The position numbers were made by a program, and so were the translations under genes. A stretch of 64,000 nt of DNA from Marinobacter sp. SS5-14b (GTDB lineage: Bacteria; Pseudomonadota; Gammaproteobacteria; Pseudomonadales; Oleiphilaceae). Below are positions 16,618 to 27,758 of this stretch, piece after piece. Positions within the stretch are counted from its first letter, which is position 1. Each line of letters begins with the position of its first letter. The notes below the pieces were generated by a model that saw only the letters and a list, made by a program, of their open reading frames with translations, was not told the origin of the DNA and ran no database searches. The stretch is taken from the NCBI RefSeq assembly GCF_030541005.1, contig NZ_JASSVM010000001.1:744001-808000 (forward strand). The letters are read 5' to 3'.

Positions 16618-18138
16618 TTACCTGGAGGTCAGCTGGTAAAGGTCAACCCGGCGGTCTTTCAGGTTGGTCACTGAGCCTTCGTTTCGAACCAGCTTGAGTT
16701 TTTCCAGGTCCATATCCGAGAACATAATCATTTCTGTGTTCGGCGTGGTTTCCGCCATCACGGCATCGTGGGGAAACGCGAAATCTGACGGTGAAAATAC
16801 GGAAGACTGCGCGTATTGGACGTCCAGATTCTCTACCTTGGGCAAGTTTCCGACACTGCCGGTAATGACAACATAGCACTCGTTTTCAATCGCCCGCGCC
16901 TGGGCACAATGGCGAACGCGCAGGTAACCGTTTTTGGTGTCGGTCCAGAAAGGGACGCAGATAATGTCCACTTCCTCACTGGCCGCCAGGCGACCAAGTT
17001 CCGGGAATTCGATGTCGTAACAGATCATAATGGCGACCCGGCCGGCATCGGTTTCGAATACTTTGAACTTATCGCCACCTTCGATAACCCAGTCGCGCCG
17101 TTCATGGGGCGTGATGTGAATTTTCCGCTGTTCGTCAACACGGCCATCGCGGTGACAAAGGTAGGAAACATTGTAAACACGGTCATCTTCGATCAGCGGC
17201 ATGGAACCGGTGATGATGTTGATGTTGTAACTGACCGCCATTTCCGACATCTCGTTGCGGAACTGTTCGGTAAACCCTGCCAGGAAACGAATGGCGCGGG
17301 TTTGATCCATCTGGTCGGTCAACCCCATCAATGGCGCGTTGAAAAATTCCGGGAACAGAGCGAAGTCGCTTTTGTAGTCGGACAGTGCGTCCACGAAATA
17401 CTCGACTTGCTTGAGCACCTCTTCCACCGAGGTGAATTCCCGCATTTGCCATTGAACGGCCCCCATCCGAACCTGTGTTTTCTTCACATTGAGGACAGAC
17501 GATGGCGGCAGATAGAGAATGTTTCGCCACTCCAGCAGGGTGGCGTAGCCCAGCGACTTTTCATCTTCCGGCAGGTATTTATGCATCAGCCGGGTTACCT
17601 GAAAATCGTTGGAGAGCTGGAAGCTCAGAATGGGGTCGTAGATTTCTTTGCGGTCGACTCGCTGGATGTACTCCTCCGGTGTGTATTGCTCGGCGTACTT
17701 GAAGTAGTTCGGGATTCGACCACCAGCCAGGATCGCCCGCAAATTCATGGAGCGGCAAAGCTCTTTGCGCGCTTCGTACAGCCGCCGGCCAAGGCGGTAG
17801 CCCCGGTAATCCGGATGAATGAACACATCGAGCCCGTACAGAGAGTCGCCGTTCGGGTTGTGCCACAGCTTTTCATTCCGGAGAATCAGGTCATCGTAGG
17901 CGTGAGGGTTGCTGAAGCGTTCGTACTTCACGCAGACCGTGAGGGCTACGGCAACCAGATGGCCACTTTCCTCAATACAGATCTGCCCATCCGGAAACTG
18001 TTCCACAAGTGCTTTGATGGTTTCTTTTGGCCAGGCGCCGCCAATATCGTCATAAACATCGTCCATCAACTCTTGAAGTTGGCTATAGTCATTCAAGGTG
18101 AGGTTTCGCAGGTTCAGGTGTAAATCTTCATGGGCCAT
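16618..18138 (-). CDS. GNAT acetyltransferase-nitrilase (carbon-nitrogen hydrolase) fusion
   Basis: 506 residues in two domains. Residues ~5-200 are a GNAT domain with the acetyl-CoA loop HPDYRGYRLGRRLYEAR. Residues ~225-490 are a carbon-nitrogen hydrolase with the Glu-Lys-Cys triad visible as LFPEFF, EQRKIHITP and MICYDIEFPE. This two-domain arrangement is a widespread conserved protein whose substrate is not established. It probably cleaves an amide or nitrile and may acylate an amine. Monocistronic, followed by a strong hairpin. Confidence 0.9.
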   Translation of the reverse strand: MAHEDLHLNLRNLTLNDYSQLQELMDDVYDDIGGAWPKETIKALVEQFPDGQICIEESGHLVAVALTVCVKYERFSNPHAYDDLILRNEKLWHNPNGDSLYGLDVFIHPDYRGYRLGRRLYEARKELCRSMNLRAILAGGRIPNYFKYAEQYTPEEYIQRVDRKEIYDPILSFQLSNDFQVTRLMHKYLPEDEKSLGYATLLEWRNILYLPPSSVLNVKKTQVRMGAVQWQMREFTSVEEVLKQVEYFVDALSDYKSDFALFPEFFNAPLMGLTDQMDQTRAIRFLAGFTEQFRNEMSEMAVSYNINIITGSMPLIEDDRVYNVSYLCHRDGRVDEQRKIHITPHERRDWVIEGGDKFKVFETDAGRVAIMICYDIEFPELGRLAASEEVDIICVPFWTDTKNGYLRVRHCAQARAIENECYVVITGSVGNLPKVENLDVQYAQSSVFSPSDFAFPHDAVMAETTPNTEMIMFSDMDLEKLKLVRNEGSVTNLKDRRVDLYQLTSR

Positions 18139-18372
18139 TCAAACACTCTCCGTTAATTCCGATATCGGCACCTTCGATACGGGCACTTTCGCGACTGACG
18201 CTTTTGGTACTGACTTTAAGCGTCAATGGCATGGATTTTAGCAGAGTAGGGTGCGGCCTGGATAACTCCTTGCCTAAAGACTTTGCGACGCCGGCCGAAA
18301 CATTCGGTAACTGCGCACCTGATATCGGTCAATTATGATTGCGCCCCGCATCATTCCCGGAGGAACTCATTC

Positions 18373-20259
18373 GTGCAACTCTCATTCGGTCAAAAGCTAC
18401 TGATCGCTGTTGGCGTGTTAATTGTCGTTATCATGGCGGCGTTTACGTTTACCGCTGATCGTCGGTTGCAAAGTACCACCAACACCTATGTATTCGCGAT
18501 GCTGGATGATGCCGTTAAACAAAGCACTGCCAGCATTGCGGACTGGCTGAACACGCGACTGGATATGACCGAGGCGACAGCCCAGGCACTGACCGATACC
18601 CGTATGGAAGCCCAGGCACGCACCGTCATGAACGCCATGACAGAGGGCAGTGGCGCGAAGGATGTGTATGTGGGCACGATCGATGGTCGTATGATCATGC
18701 GCACGCAAGAGACCGAGCGGGGTTTGCCCGCGGATTTCGACCCGCGGGAGCGGCCCTGGTACAAGCAGGCGCGTGAGCAGGGTAAGGCGTCTTTCACCGG
18801 CACCTACCAGGATGCGCAATCCGGTGAAACCGTACTTTCGGCCATAGCGCCCGTTCGCTCCGGGTATTTTGAAGGGGTTGCCGGTATGGATATCAGCCTG
18901 AACGCCATCCAACAATTACTGGCATCTATTACCCTTGGAGACGCAGGCTACGCCGTATTGGTTAACCGGGAAGGCACCCTTCTTTTTCATCCCGACACGT
19001 CCCTGATCGGCTCCAGTGCCCGTGAGTTTCTCGGCTATGACCCCAAAATGGATGGCACGCCTGCAAAATTCGAGCGCGAGGAAACAACCTGGAGCGTCGC
19101 CTTTTTTCCGATATCCGGCGCTCGAAGCGTCGACTGGTATCTCGGGTCGGTGGTGAACTGGGACAAGATCAACAAGCCTGTGGTCGACGCCCGGGTGACC
19201 GGAATCGGGATTGCGATTGCTGGATTGCTTATAGCACTGGTCGTTCTGCACTTTGGCATTCGAGCCTTGATGGCTCCGGTACGCAGGCTCAACAAAGCGA
19301 TGTCGGACATTGCCTCCGGGGATGCAGACCTGACGCAGCGGCTGGATGATAGCGTGAATGATGAGTTCGGAACGCTGGCGAAAAGTTTCAATCAGTTTGT
19401 TGCCAACATTCAACAAGTAGTGAAAGAGGTGAAAGAGCGCAGCGAAGAGCTGGCTGAAAACGTAACCTCATTGCGGGAAACCTCGCGCAGCAGCCGTTCC
19501 AGTGTCGAAGGCCAGCAGGGTGAGATCGATATGATCGCGACAGCGATTAATGAGATGTCAGCCGCCGCCGGTGAAATTGCCCAGTCTGCCCAGCAGACCG
19601 CAGAAGCAGCCGAAAATGCGGATGAGGAGAGCCGGGGCTCCCTGGAAACTGTGGCCGCCTCTCGGGATGCGGTGCAAAAGCTTTCCCGGGAAATTAACTC
19701 GGCTGCAGAGGTTATCGACACTCTGGGACAGGACGTTTCTTCAATCACCACGGTGCTGGAAGTGATTCAGGGCATTGCCGAGCAGACCAACCTGTTGGCT
19801 CTGAATGCGGCAATTGAGGCGGCTCGAGCGGGTGAAGCCGGTCGCGGATTCGCAGTTGTGGCGGATGAGGTCCGAAACCTTGCACAAAGAACCCGGGCGT
19901 CAACCGAAGAGATCAATAACATGATTGAGCGCCTGCAGAAGGGGGCGGGCAATGCAGTTGAGGTGATGAAGGCCTCTACTGCGGTCTCCAATGTCAGCAT
20001 GGAAAAAGCGCAGGATGCCATGGAGTCTCTGAACAGAATTGCCGATGCCATCACCTCGATCACCCAGATGACCGCCCAGATTGCCACCGCATCAGAAGAG
20101 CAGACCTCGGTCACCGATGAGCTGAACGCGTCGATTACACGCATTGCCGATCAAGGCCAGTCGGCCGCCAAAGCGGCCAGTGAAAACGATGTGTACAGTG
20201 GACAAATCGAAACCATCGGCCACACGCTGCATGACAAGGTCAGCCGGTTCAGGGTTTAA
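18373..20259 (+). CDS. Methyl-accepting chemotaxis protein with dCACHE sensor
   Basis: 628 residues from a GTG start with GGAGG nine bases upstream; this start places the first membrane helix ([18 protein letters not shown]) at the N-terminus. The periplasmic dCACHE domain includes [15 protein letters not shown] and [18 protein letters not shown], the RPWY...YxD pattern of small-molecule sensors, possibly for amino acids. Then come a second helix ([20 protein letters not shown]), HAMP, and a signalling hairpin with [19 protein letters not shown] and [17 protein letters not shown]. No CheR/CheB-docking pentapeptide is at the C-terminus. No che genes are nearby; the partner is a distant array. 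Confidence 0.93.
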   Translation: MQLSFGQKLLIAVGVLIVVIMAAFTFTADRRLQSTTNTYVFAMLDDAVKQSTASIADWLNTRLDMTEATAQALTDTRMEAQARTVMNAMTEGSGAKDVYVGTIDGRMIMRTQETERGLPADFDPRERPWYKQAREQGKASFTGTYQDAQSGETVLSAIAPVRSGYFEGVAGMDISLNAIQQLLASITLGDAGYAVLVNREGTLLFHPDTSLIGSSAREFLGYDPKMDGTPAKFEREETTWSVAFFPISGARSVDWYLGSVVNWDKINKPVVDARVTGIGIAIAGLLIALVVLHFGIRALMAPVRRLNKAMSDIASGDADLTQRLDDSVNDEFGTLAKSFNQFVANIQQVVKEVKERSEELAENVTSLRETSRSSRSSVEGQQGEIDMIATAINEMSAAAGEIAQSAQQTAEAAENADEESRGSLETVAASRDAVQKLSREINSAAEVIDTLGQDVSSITTVLEVIQGIAEQTNLLALNAAIEAARAGEAGRGFAVVADEVRNLAQRTRASTEEINNMIERLQKGAGNAVEVMKASTAVSNVSMEKAQDAMESLNRIADAITSITQMTAQIATASEEQTSVTDELNASITRIADQGQSAAKAASENDVYSGQIETIGHTLHDKVSRFRV

Positions 20260-21188
20260 GGCTTGTCGCTGGCGAGGTACTCAATCCGGCGCCTCAGGTC
20301 TTCCAGAGTGCGCCGGCCAATGTAATCCGAGTCGTCAGTCAGGTAGGGGTTTTCCAGCTTTAACACCGCTCTGGCCTCAAGGCCAAGTTCGGAAACCGCT
20401 TTGCCAAACGCGTTTTTCAGGTATTTTGCAAAGCTGCCGTCAATAATGGCTCGCTCAAGCCCGAGTTGCAGTCGATGGGCTGTTTGCTGATCACCGGGAG
20501 CGACAAACAGGTAAGAGGGCATAGCATAGGCCAGCAGGAGCCCGGGTTCGATGACGAGCCCCTGGGCCTTCTCCTGGCTCATATCGAACATCACTTCACT
20601 GATGCCCCTGGCGAAACAGTCAAAACGCTGGTTGTGCAACATGCCAAACAGGATTTCGTAGCGGGTGTGGGTAATGACGCTGATGCCATTCCCTTCCAGT
20701 ATGGGGGTATCTGGCCAGTGCGAGCCCTGCCCAATTCGGATATTTCGGCTCTGCAGATCCTTGATGCTGTGGATATTTTCGAACTTGCTGAGATTTTCGG
20801 GTAAAACCAGGCAAACCCGAAAACCTAACAGACCACCATCAACGGGCACTGGAACCGCTGCCAGCATGGATTCGCGTTCCGGGGTTGTCGCCACGTTGGC
20901 GATATCGACAAGGCGGCTGTTCTGGTTGGCAAGCTCGCGCAGTACCCGGCCCTGGCTCAATTCCTCACTCCGGACCAGCAAGTAGTCACCGTATTCCGGT
21001 GTTTTGTCCAGCGCGAGCCTGACCAGGGCCTGAATGGCCGGATTGTCGTAGTTTCGGTACCAAAGAATGTAGTCACGACCTTCAGGCACCGACGCAGTTG
21101 AGGCGAACGCCGGCGGTACCAGCAGGACACACGTCAGGCCGACAGGGCAGAGCAGGCGCCTTACTATTCTTCCAGCATTTAAGAGCAA
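20256..21188 (-). CDS. Orphan periplasmic solute-binding-like protein
   Basis: 310 residues with a signal peptide ([20 protein letters not shown]). The mature part resembles the SBP_bac_3 fold without transporter genes nearby ([39 protein letters not shown]). A C-terminal segment [16 protein letters not shown] follows. Such free-standing binding proteins often feed sensory proteins; the adjacent chemoreceptor, overlapping it tail-to-tail by 4 bp, is a possible partner. Ligand unknown. Confidence 0.75.
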   Translation of the reverse strand: MLLNAGRIVRRLLCPVGLTCVLLVPPAFASTASVPEGRDYILWYRNYDNPAIQALVRLALDKTPEYGDYLLVRSEELSQGRVLRELANQNSRLVDIANVATTPERESMLAAVPVPVDGGLLGFRVCLVLPENLSKFENIHSIKDLQSRNIRIGQGSHWPDTPILEGNGISVITHTRYEILFGMLHNQRFDCFARGISEVMFDMSQEKAQGLVIEPGLLLAYAMPSYLFVAPGDQQTAHRLQLGLERAIIDGSFAKYLKNAFGKAVSELGLEARAVLKLENPYLTDDSDYIGRRTLEDLRRRIEYLASDKP

Positions 21189-21370
21189 GCCCTTGATCCT
21201 TCAATGACGGGTGGCAGGTATGACAGGCACAACGGTGGCACGTTCAGCCTTAGATTACATCAGAAACTGTAAATTTGGCGGTACAGAATTCAAAAAAACT
21301 GTAAAACATTCTTGAAGCCGGCCTGATGCGCTGCAATCATCGCCAACCTCACCGAACAAGGAAATTCATT

Positions 21371-21925
21371 ATGGCGATTATTGATACGCTCATTGGCACC
21401 GCCGGGCAAGTGGTTCTATCCAGCGATCCTAAAGCGACGCTGTTACAACCCTTTGAGTGGCTGAAGAAGACAGGAAGCTATGCAGCCGTTAACCGGATAG
21501 TTGGCATGGCCATCCCGTTTGCAACGCGCAATGGCTTCTCTGTTGAAGAAATGCGCCCGGGCTACGTGCGCGCCAAAGTGAAACTGAAGGGCAATAAAAA
21601 CCATTTTGGCAGCCTGTACGCCGGTGCCTATTTTCTGGTGGCGGAAATTCCTGGCGGCGTGATGGCTTTGTTTGATCTGGGGCCCGCTTACACGCCGATT
21701 CTCAAGGAGATGACCCTGGAATTCCTGCAGCCAGCCAACTCTGATGTCACGGTGGAATTCTCGTTACCGCCGGAAACGGTAGCGGCTGTGCTGGCGGATG
21801 CCGATGCTACCGGGCGAGGCAAGTTCACACTGGAAGGCATTTTACGGGATAGCAAAGGTAACCACGTGGCAACCTCGCTGGCCCAGTACCGGGTGCGCAA
21901 GAAAGGTTTCAAGCCTCAGGCCTGA
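21371..21925 (+). CDS. DUF4442 hotdog-fold (thioesterase-like) protein
   Basis: 184 residues from the ATG after an AAGGAAA site. The hotdog core is [45 protein letters not shown] occupies the position of the catalytic/helix segment in PaaI-like thioesterases. The acyl substrate is unknown. The gene overlaps recQ tail-to-tail by 10 bp. Confidence 0.82.
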   Translation: MAIIDTLIGTAGQVVLSSDPKATLLQPFEWLKKTGSYAAVNRIVGMAIPFATRNGFSVEEMRPGYVRAKVKLKGNKNHFGSLYAGAYFLVAEIPGGVMALFDLGPAYTPILKEMTLEFLQPANSDVTVEFSLPPETVAAVLADADATGRGKFTLEGILRDSKGNHVATSLAQYRVRKKGFKPQA

Positions 21926-23787
21926 CCAATTCCGCGCAGGGTCTCCAGGAAGATATCGCCGTACTTTTCCAGTTTGGCCGCGCCCACGCCGCTGACTTCT
22001 CCCAGCTCTTCCAGGGTTGTCGGCCGACGCTCAAGCATGTCGAACAGGGTGGTGTCGTGAAAGATCACGTAGGGCGGCACCCCCTGTTTGTCCGCCAGCG
22101 CCTTACGGCAGGCCCGCAGCGCTTCCCAGCCTTCGTGATCTGTAATCTGATCCCGCAGGTTCTGACCGGAGCGCTTTCCGGACGATTTGCTGCCAGTGGA
22201 GGCTTTGACCACCGGGTCCTTGCGCAATTCGATGCGTTGGTCACCCTTGAGAAGTGGCCGACACTGTTCGGTCAGTTGCATGGCGCCATAACCGTCTGGA
22301 TCCGCACGCAGGTAGCCGTTGGCGACCAGCTGACGGAAAACCGATTTCCATTCGTTGGCTGACAGTTCGGTGCCAATGCCGTAGGTAGAAATCGCTTGAT
22401 GCCCGGCCTGCACTATGCGTTCATTTTCTGACCCGCGAAGCACATCAATCAGGTAGTTCACGCCATAGCGTTGTCCGGTGCGGAACACACAAGATAATGC
22501 CTTTTGAACAGCCACCGAGCCATCCCAGGTTTCGGGCGGGTTCAGGCAGCTGTCGCAGTTACCGCAGGGTTGTTCCAGCGTGTCACCGAAATAACGGAGC
22601 AACACCTGACGTCGGCACTGAGTGACTTCGCACAGGCCGAGCATGGCGTCCAGCTTCTGGCGTTCAACCCGTTTGAACTGGTCATTGCCCTGGGATGCCT
22701 CAAGCATCTGTCGTAGTTTGATGACATCCTGAAGCCCGTAAACCATCCAGGCGGTTGAGGGTTTGCCATCGCGACCGGCACGACCTGTTTCCTGATAATA
22801 GGCTTCAAGGCTTTTCGGGAGATCCATGTGGGCAACAAAGCGAACATCGGGCTTGTCGATACCCATTCCAAAGGCAATGGTGGCGACAACGATTACACCG
22901 TCTTCACGCAGAAACCGGTCCTGATTCCTGGATCGCTGCTCGCTTGTCAGGCCTGCGTGGTAGGGCAGAGCGGTATAGCCTTTACTCGCCAGCAGTTTGG
23001 CGGTGGCATCCACCTTGTTGCGGGAAAGGCAGTAAACGATGCCGCAATCACCCGCATGTTCAGCTTTAATAAAGTCCAATAACTGTTTGTTAGCATTCGT
23101 TTTAGGCGTGATCCGGTATTGAATGTTGGGGCGATCAAAGCCGCTGATGAAATGCCGGGCCTGAGTCAGCGACAAGCGCTCGGCGATTTCCTTTCGGGTA
23201 CGCTCATCGGCGGTGGCGGTCAGTGCGATACGCGGAATGCCGGGAAACGCTTCGGCCAACATACTCAGCTGAAGATAGTCAGACCGGAAATCGTGGCCCC
23301 ACTGGGAAACGCAGTGGGCTTCATCGATTGCGAACAGTGATAGCGATGCGTTGTGGAGAAGCTCGATGGTGCGGGGCTGAATCAGCCGTTCCGGTGCGCA
23401 GTACAGCAGATCGAGCTCGCCAGTCATCAACGCGTATTCGGTTGCTCTGGCCTGTTCGAAATCCATGCTGGAATTCAGAAATGCCGCTCTCACACCCAGT
23501 TCACGAAGTGCATTCACCTGATCCTGCATCAAGGCTATCAAGGGAGAGATAACAATCGCGGTACCCGGACGAACCAGAGCGGGTACCTGATAGCACAACG
23601 ACTTACCGCCCCCGGTAGGCATGAGTACCAACGCATCACCACCATTGACGACTTCGCGCACAATGTCGCCCTGCAGAGGGCGAAAGGTTTCGTAGCCAAA
23701 CACGTCATGCAGCACCTGCTCGGGATCTTTGCAGTTGGCAGTGGGTGGCTCTTTGGTCAGTTGCTCGAAGTCATGTTCCGGATACAT
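21916..23787 (-). CDS. recQ: ATP-dependent DNA helicase RecQ
   Basis: 623 residues with the complete RecQ layout. Helicase motif [16 protein letters not shown] box ([20 protein letters not shown], aromatic-rich loop), motif [12 protein letters not shown], the four-cysteine RecQ zinc site (C-QCRRQ..., CGNCDSC), the winged helix, and a C-terminal HRDC domain ([24 protein letters not shown]). It unwinds DNA 3'-5' in recombination and replication-fork repair. No unusual features. Confidence 0.96.
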   Translation of the reverse strand: MYPEHDFEQLTKEPPTANCKDPEQVLHDVFGYETFRPLQGDIVREVVNGGDALVLMPTGGGKSLCYQVPALVRPGTAIVISPLIALMQDQVNALRELGVRAAFLNSSMDFEQARATEYALMTGELDLLYCAPERLIQPRTIELLHNASLSLFAIDEAHCVSQWGHDFRSDYLQLSMLAEAFPGIPRIALTATADERTRKEIAERLSLTQARHFISGFDRPNIQYRITPKTNANKQLLDFIKAEHAGDCGIVYCLSRNKVDATAKLLASKGYTALPYHAGLTSEQRSRNQDRFLREDGVIVVATIAFGMGIDKPDVRFVAHMDLPKSLEAYYQETGRAGRDGKPSTAWMVYGLQDVIKLRQMLEASQGNDQFKRVERQKLDAMLGLCEVTQCRRQVLLRYFGDTLEQPCGNCDSCLNPPETWDGSVAVQKALSCVFRTGQRYGVNYLIDVLRGSENERIVQAGHQAISTYGIGTELSANEWKSVFRQLVANGYLRADPDGYGAMQLTEQCRPLLKGDQRIELRKDPVVKASTGSKSSGKRSGQNLRDQITDHEGWEALRACRKALADKQGVPPYVIFHDTTLFDMLERRPTTLEELGEVSGVGAAKLEKYGDIFLETLRGIGQA

Positions 23788-23957
23788 GAATGCTGTTAGC
23801 CTTTGGGCGAGTCTGTTTCAGGCCCGGAATGATACCAGATCCTGCATCAGGATTGGCGCATAGGGCTTTCAGATAGAGGCAAACCGGCAGCAGAACCGCT
23901 ACAATACTGCACCTTCTGAGACTTCGATTAACCACTTCGAACAACAACAGGGCCCGC

Positions 23958-25163
23958 ATGCAGGAATTTGACGCAATCCGACCGTATTCGGACGAAGAAA
24001 CTGCCCCCGCCATCCACCGACTGGTCAACGATCCGGAATTCCTGACGATGATCGGCCGGTTTAAATCACCCCGCATGGCAAAGTGGGCGCCGGCATTGAT
24101 GCGTGTGTTTATACGCCGCTGGCTGATCCGTCGTTTCGGTCAGATCACGCGGGTAGATGATCTGCAGGCCGGGCTGGCCGGGTACGTCGGTGAACTGGTG
24201 GAAAGCACCACCTCGAGGGTGACCCACAGCGGCCTGGAGAATCTGAGCAAAAAAAACGCTCACCTGTTTATTTCCAACCATCGGGACATCGTGTTCGACC
24301 CAATGGTTGTGAATTATCTGCTGTTTCAGAACGGGTTTCACACCACGCGAATCGCCATCGGCGACAACTTGCTCGCCAACCGTGTATTTGCAGAAATGAT
24401 GCGGCTTAACAAGAGTTTTGTGGTGCGCAGAAGCATGACCAGCCCCCGTGAAATGCGAGACGCCTACCTCACACTGTCGAGCTTCATCAGCCATAGCATC
24501 GACACCAACCACAGCATCTGGATTGCCCAGCGTGAAGGCCGGGCGAAAGATGGTATTGATGTGACCGATCCGGCCATCATCAAAATGTTCTATATGAGCC
24601 GAAAGAAGTCCGGCCAGAGTTTTGATGAAGCACTGAACCGCCTGCACATTGTTCCCGTGTCCATCGCCTATGAATACGATCCGTGTGATGCGGACAAAGC
24701 CACTGAGCTGGAAGTTCGTGCTCGTACCGGCATCTACCAGAAGGCCGAGGGTGAAGACACGGATCAGATCATGAAGGGCCTGACCGGCTACAAAGGGCAT
24801 GTGCATGTGCATTTTGGCGCCCCGATTGCGGATGCGCCGGACAACCCGAAAACACTGGCGGCCCGCATCGACCATGAAATGCACGCCAACTATCACCTGC
24901 ATGTCTCCAATCTGGTCGCTTATCAATTACGCGGCGTGCACCCGGAGAGCCGGGAAACGCCCGACAGCGTTAGCGAAAACGTGGTTACAGCGGAAACATG
25001 GTCGCCTGCCGACCTGGAAGCCGCCAAGGCTGAAATGGAACGACGCCTGGAAGCCTGCAGTCCCGAGAGCCGCCCCTACCTGCTGGATATGTACGCCAAC
25101 CCGGTGGTCAACGCTTTGGCCGCGAACAACCAAGGTGTGCCCGCGACCCCGGTCGACGACTGA
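23958..25163 (+). CDS. PlsC-like 1-acylglycerol-3-phosphate acyltransferase family protein
   Basis: 401 residues. The acyltransferase block is FISNHRDIVFDPMVVNYLL, where the His-Asp pair is spaced H-x5-D instead of the usual H-x4-D. Later blocks include WIAQREGRAKDGID (motif III-like) and IVPVSIAYEYDPCD (motif IV-like). The ~100-residue C-terminal extension is helical and Glu-rich. It presumably transfers acyl chains in lipid synthesis; donor and acceptor are unknown. It ends 1 bp from the convergent glgP1 gene. Confidence 0.83.
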   Translation: MQEFDAIRPYSDEETAPAIHRLVNDPEFLTMIGRFKSPRMAKWAPALMRVFIRRWLIRRFGQITRVDDLQAGLAGYVGELVESTTSRVTHSGLENLSKKNAHLFISNHRDIVFDPMVVNYLLFQNGFHTTRIAIGDNLLANRVFAEMMRLNKSFVVRRSMTSPREMRDAYLTLSSFISHSIDTNHSIWIAQREGRAKDGIDVTDPAIIKMFYMSRKKSGQSFDEALNRLHIVPVSIAYEYDPCDADKATELEVRARTGIYQKAEGEDTDQIMKGLTGYKGHVHVHFGAPIADAPDNPKTLAARIDHEMHANYHLHVSNLVAYQLRGVHPESRETPDSVSENVVTAETWSPADLEAAKAEMERRLEACSPESRPYLLDMYANPVVNALAANNQGVPATPVDD

Positions 25164-25164
25164 C

Positions 25165-27726
25165 TCACACCCAAAGCATGGCGCCCAATTCCAGCGGATG
25201 CGTCTGGGCCTCATGGTAGGGGCACATTCTTATCCGCAGGGTTTGAAGGCCGGGGTAGGGTGGTGTTATCCGGGCGCTGAACAGCGTTTTACCCTGGTCC
25301 TCTCCCGCTGGTTCAAGAATAAAGCGGTTCGGACCGGGTTCTGCATGGGTGCCGGTGCACTCCGGCGCGACCAGGCATTCCACTCGGACATCTTGAGGTG
25401 CCAGGCCGTTCAGTGCGACGGACACCGTTACGGTAACCGTTTCGTTCCAGGCGCAACGGTCTTCTACGCACCCGTGGGCATGAATCGTTACGCCGTGCCA
25501 GGCTTTCAGTACCCGTGCTTTCCATTCAGCCAACTCCCGGGCCAGCGCCGCATTATCGGCAGCCAGCCGAAGCCCCTGCGCGGTGGCGGGCTGGTAATAG
25601 TTTCGAACATAGTCCATCACCATCCTCTGGGCGTTAAACCTCGGGAGGATGGTTTTCATGGAGGCCTTTGAGCGGGTAACCCAGCCTCTTGAATAGCCCT
25701 GTGATGCTCGATCGTAGTAGAGCGGAATGATTTCCTGCTCCAGCAGGTCGAGCAGGTCTCGTGCTTCTTCCCGATTACGAAACTCCGGGTCCAGATCGGT
25801 ATTCCTCGGCGTAATCGCCCAACCATTGGTGCCGTCGTAGCCCTCACCCCACCAGCCGTCCAGAACACTCAGGTTAAGCGCACCGTTAAGCGCAGCTTTT
25901 TCGCCGGACGTGCCACTGGCCTCCTTGGGGTACTCAGGGGTGTTCAGCCATATATCGACGCCGCTCAACAGTCGACGGGCCATTGCCTGGTCGTAATCCT
26001 CCAGCAAGAGGATATGCCCCATCAGCGAGGGTTGCATGGATAAGTCGTGGATCACTTTGATCAGTTGCTGCCCGGGCGCGTCCTGAGGGTGCGCTTTGCC
26101 TGCAAACACAATAACCACCGGGTGGTCCGGGTTGGTCAACAGGCGCTCTAGCCTGGCCAGGTCCGAGAAAATCAGGGTTGCACGCTTGTAGGTGGCAAAG
26201 CGTCGGGCGAACCCGATCACCAGTGCGTCTTTTTCCGGTGACGCCAGTTGCCTGGCCATTCTTTGGGTTACTGAATGGCCCGTGCCATTTCTATTGTGCT
26301 GGCGCCGCAATCTGCGCACGGTGAATTCTGCCATCTGTTGTTTCAGGGCTTTGTGGACACTCCAGTAGTGATAGTCCGGAATCTTGTCCACAAACTCCCA
26401 GAACGACGGGTTTCGAAGTTCGCTCTTCCAGTTCGGGGCCTGCATATCAAACAGGCTGGCCCACTCCGGTGCCAGGAAAGTCGGCACATGCACGCCATTG
26501 GTGATGTAACCGATCGGGTTTTCATCTGGGGGAATCTGGGGCCAGATATCACTTTCCATCTGTGAGGCCACACCGCCATGAATTCGGCTGACCCCGTTGT
26601 GAAAGCGTGAGCCGCACAGGCCCAGACTGGTCATATTGAAACTGTCTCCGCCGTTCCTGGCTCCCAGGGTGAAGACCTGATCGAAATCCAGGCCAGATTG
26701 TTCAAGATATGGGCCAAGGTTGTGGGCAAGAAGTTCCCTGGGAAAAATGTCATGGCCTGCCGCGACTGGCGTATGGGTGGTAAACAGTGTTGCACCGGCG
26801 ACGGCCTCCAGTGCAGCATCAAAGGTTAATCCTGTGGTCATCGCTATCCGACACCGTTCCAGTATCTGAAACGCAGCATGGCCTTCATTGATATGCCAGG
26901 CTGTAGGCTCAATACCTAGCCCCTTTAGTACACGGGTTCCGCCGATGCCGAGGAGCATCTCCTGACTGATTCGGGTGGATGAATCGCCGCCGTACAGTTG
27001 CAAGGTGAGCTGCCTGTCCTCCGCGTTGTCCGCGTTGTTCTCCGGGGTGTTTGAGTCAAGCAGATACAGGCAAATATGGCCAACACGGGCTTGCCATACC
27101 CGGGCGTGTACGTCTCGACCGGGAAAGGGGACCGAAATGGTCATTTGCTTGCCGTCCGCTTCTACGGGCGAGATGGGCAGCTCGTCACTCGCGTGGCATT
27201 GATAGCGGGCAATCTGGTGGCCCTGAGCATCGATAGTCTGGATGAAGTAGCCCTGCTGATACAGCAAGCCTACGGCGACAAAGGGCAGCCCCAGATCACT
27301 GGCCGCCTTGCAATGGTCGCCGGCCAGAATACCCAGGCCGCCGGAGTAGATAGGAAAACTTTCGTGGAAGCCGAATTCGGCACAAAAATAGGCCACCAGG
27401 CTGCTATCTGAAGCCAGCGCCTCTTGAACTTCAGGGCCTGGCTCGGCTTCAAGGTAGGCCTCATAACTGGACAATACGCGCCGATATTCGGCGAGGAAAA
27501 CCCGGTCGTCGGCAGCTTCGGTCAGGCGTTGCTGGGATACACGGCGCAGAAAAAGTTTTGGGTTGTGTTCAACCTTCTGCCACAACCGAAGATCAATGCG
27601 AGCAAACAGGCTGCGCACGCCGTGATCCCAGCTGTAGAAAAGATCGTTGGCCAGCACTTCCAGCTGCCCAATGGCTTCTGGAACCTGGGGCCGGGCTTCC
27701 AGTCTGAATTCGGTTGCCTTATGCAT
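25165..27726 (-). CDS. glgP: Alpha-glucan (glycogen) phosphorylase, first copy
   Basis: 853 residues of the GT35 alpha-glucan phosphorylase group more distant from E. coli GlgP (TIGR02094 type). Seen: IYSGGLGILAGDHCKAASDLG, HINEGHAAFQILER, the pyridoxal-phosphate lysine in EASGTSGEKAALNGALNL, and a C-terminal beta-sandwich of ~130 residues. It releases glucose-1-phosphate from glycogen or maltodextrin. It is last in a glgB-glgA-glgP operon, 32 bp after glgA, with AAGGACG before the ATG. A second phosphorylase lies 9 kb away in the opposite operon. Confidence 0.93.
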   Translation of the reverse strand: MHKATEFRLEARPQVPEAIGQLEVLANDLFYSWDHGVRSLFARIDLRLWQKVEHNPKLFLRRVSQQRLTEAADDRVFLAEYRRVLSSYEAYLEAEPGPEVQEALASDSSLVAYFCAEFGFHESFPIYSGGLGILAGDHCKAASDLGLPFVAVGLLYQQGYFIQTIDAQGHQIARYQCHASDELPISPVEADGKQMTISVPFPGRDVHARVWQARVGHICLYLLDSNTPENNADNAEDRQLTLQLYGGDSSTRISQEMLLGIGGTRVLKGLGIEPTAWHINEGHAAFQILERCRIAMTTGLTFDAALEAVAGATLFTTHTPVAAGHDIFPRELLAHNLGPYLEQSGLDFDQVFTLGARNGGDSFNMTSLGLCGSRFHNGVSRIHGGVASQMESDIWPQIPPDENPIGYITNGVHVPTFLAPEWASLFDMQAPNWKSELRNPSFWEFVDKIPDYHYWSVHKALKQQMAEFTVRRLRRQHNRNGTGHSVTQRMARQLASPEKDALVIGFARRFATYKRATLIFSDLARLERLLTNPDHPVVIVFAGKAHPQDAPGQQLIKVIHDLSMQPSLMGHILLLEDYDQAMARRLLSGVDIWLNTPEYPKEASGTSGEKAALNGALNLSVLDGWWGEGYDGTNGWAITPRNTDLDPEFRNREEARDLLDLLEQEIIPLYYDRASQGYSRGWVTRSKASMKTILPRFNAQRMVMDYVRNYYQPATAQGLRLAADNAALARELAEWKARVLKAWHGVTIHAHGCVEDRCAWNETVTVTVSVALNGLAPQDVRVECLVAPECTGTHAEPGPNRFILEPAGEDQGKTLFSARITPPYPGLQTLRIRMCPYHEAQTHPLELGAMLWV

Positions 27727-27758
27727 GATATGACGTCCTTGCGGCCACGGGTGCCGGG

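Noticed and set aside
16816..18123. 435-residue plus-strand open frame opposite the GNAT-nitrilase gene
   Set aside because: The opposite strand encodes a clear two-domain enzyme; this frame has no ribosome site and no recognisable domain.
18196..18225. Inverted repeat TGACGCTT/AAGCGTCA between the GNAT-nitrilase and chemoreceptor genes
   Set aside because: An 8-bp stem with a 14-nt loop and no T tract; may be chance or an operator, but nothing else supports a role.
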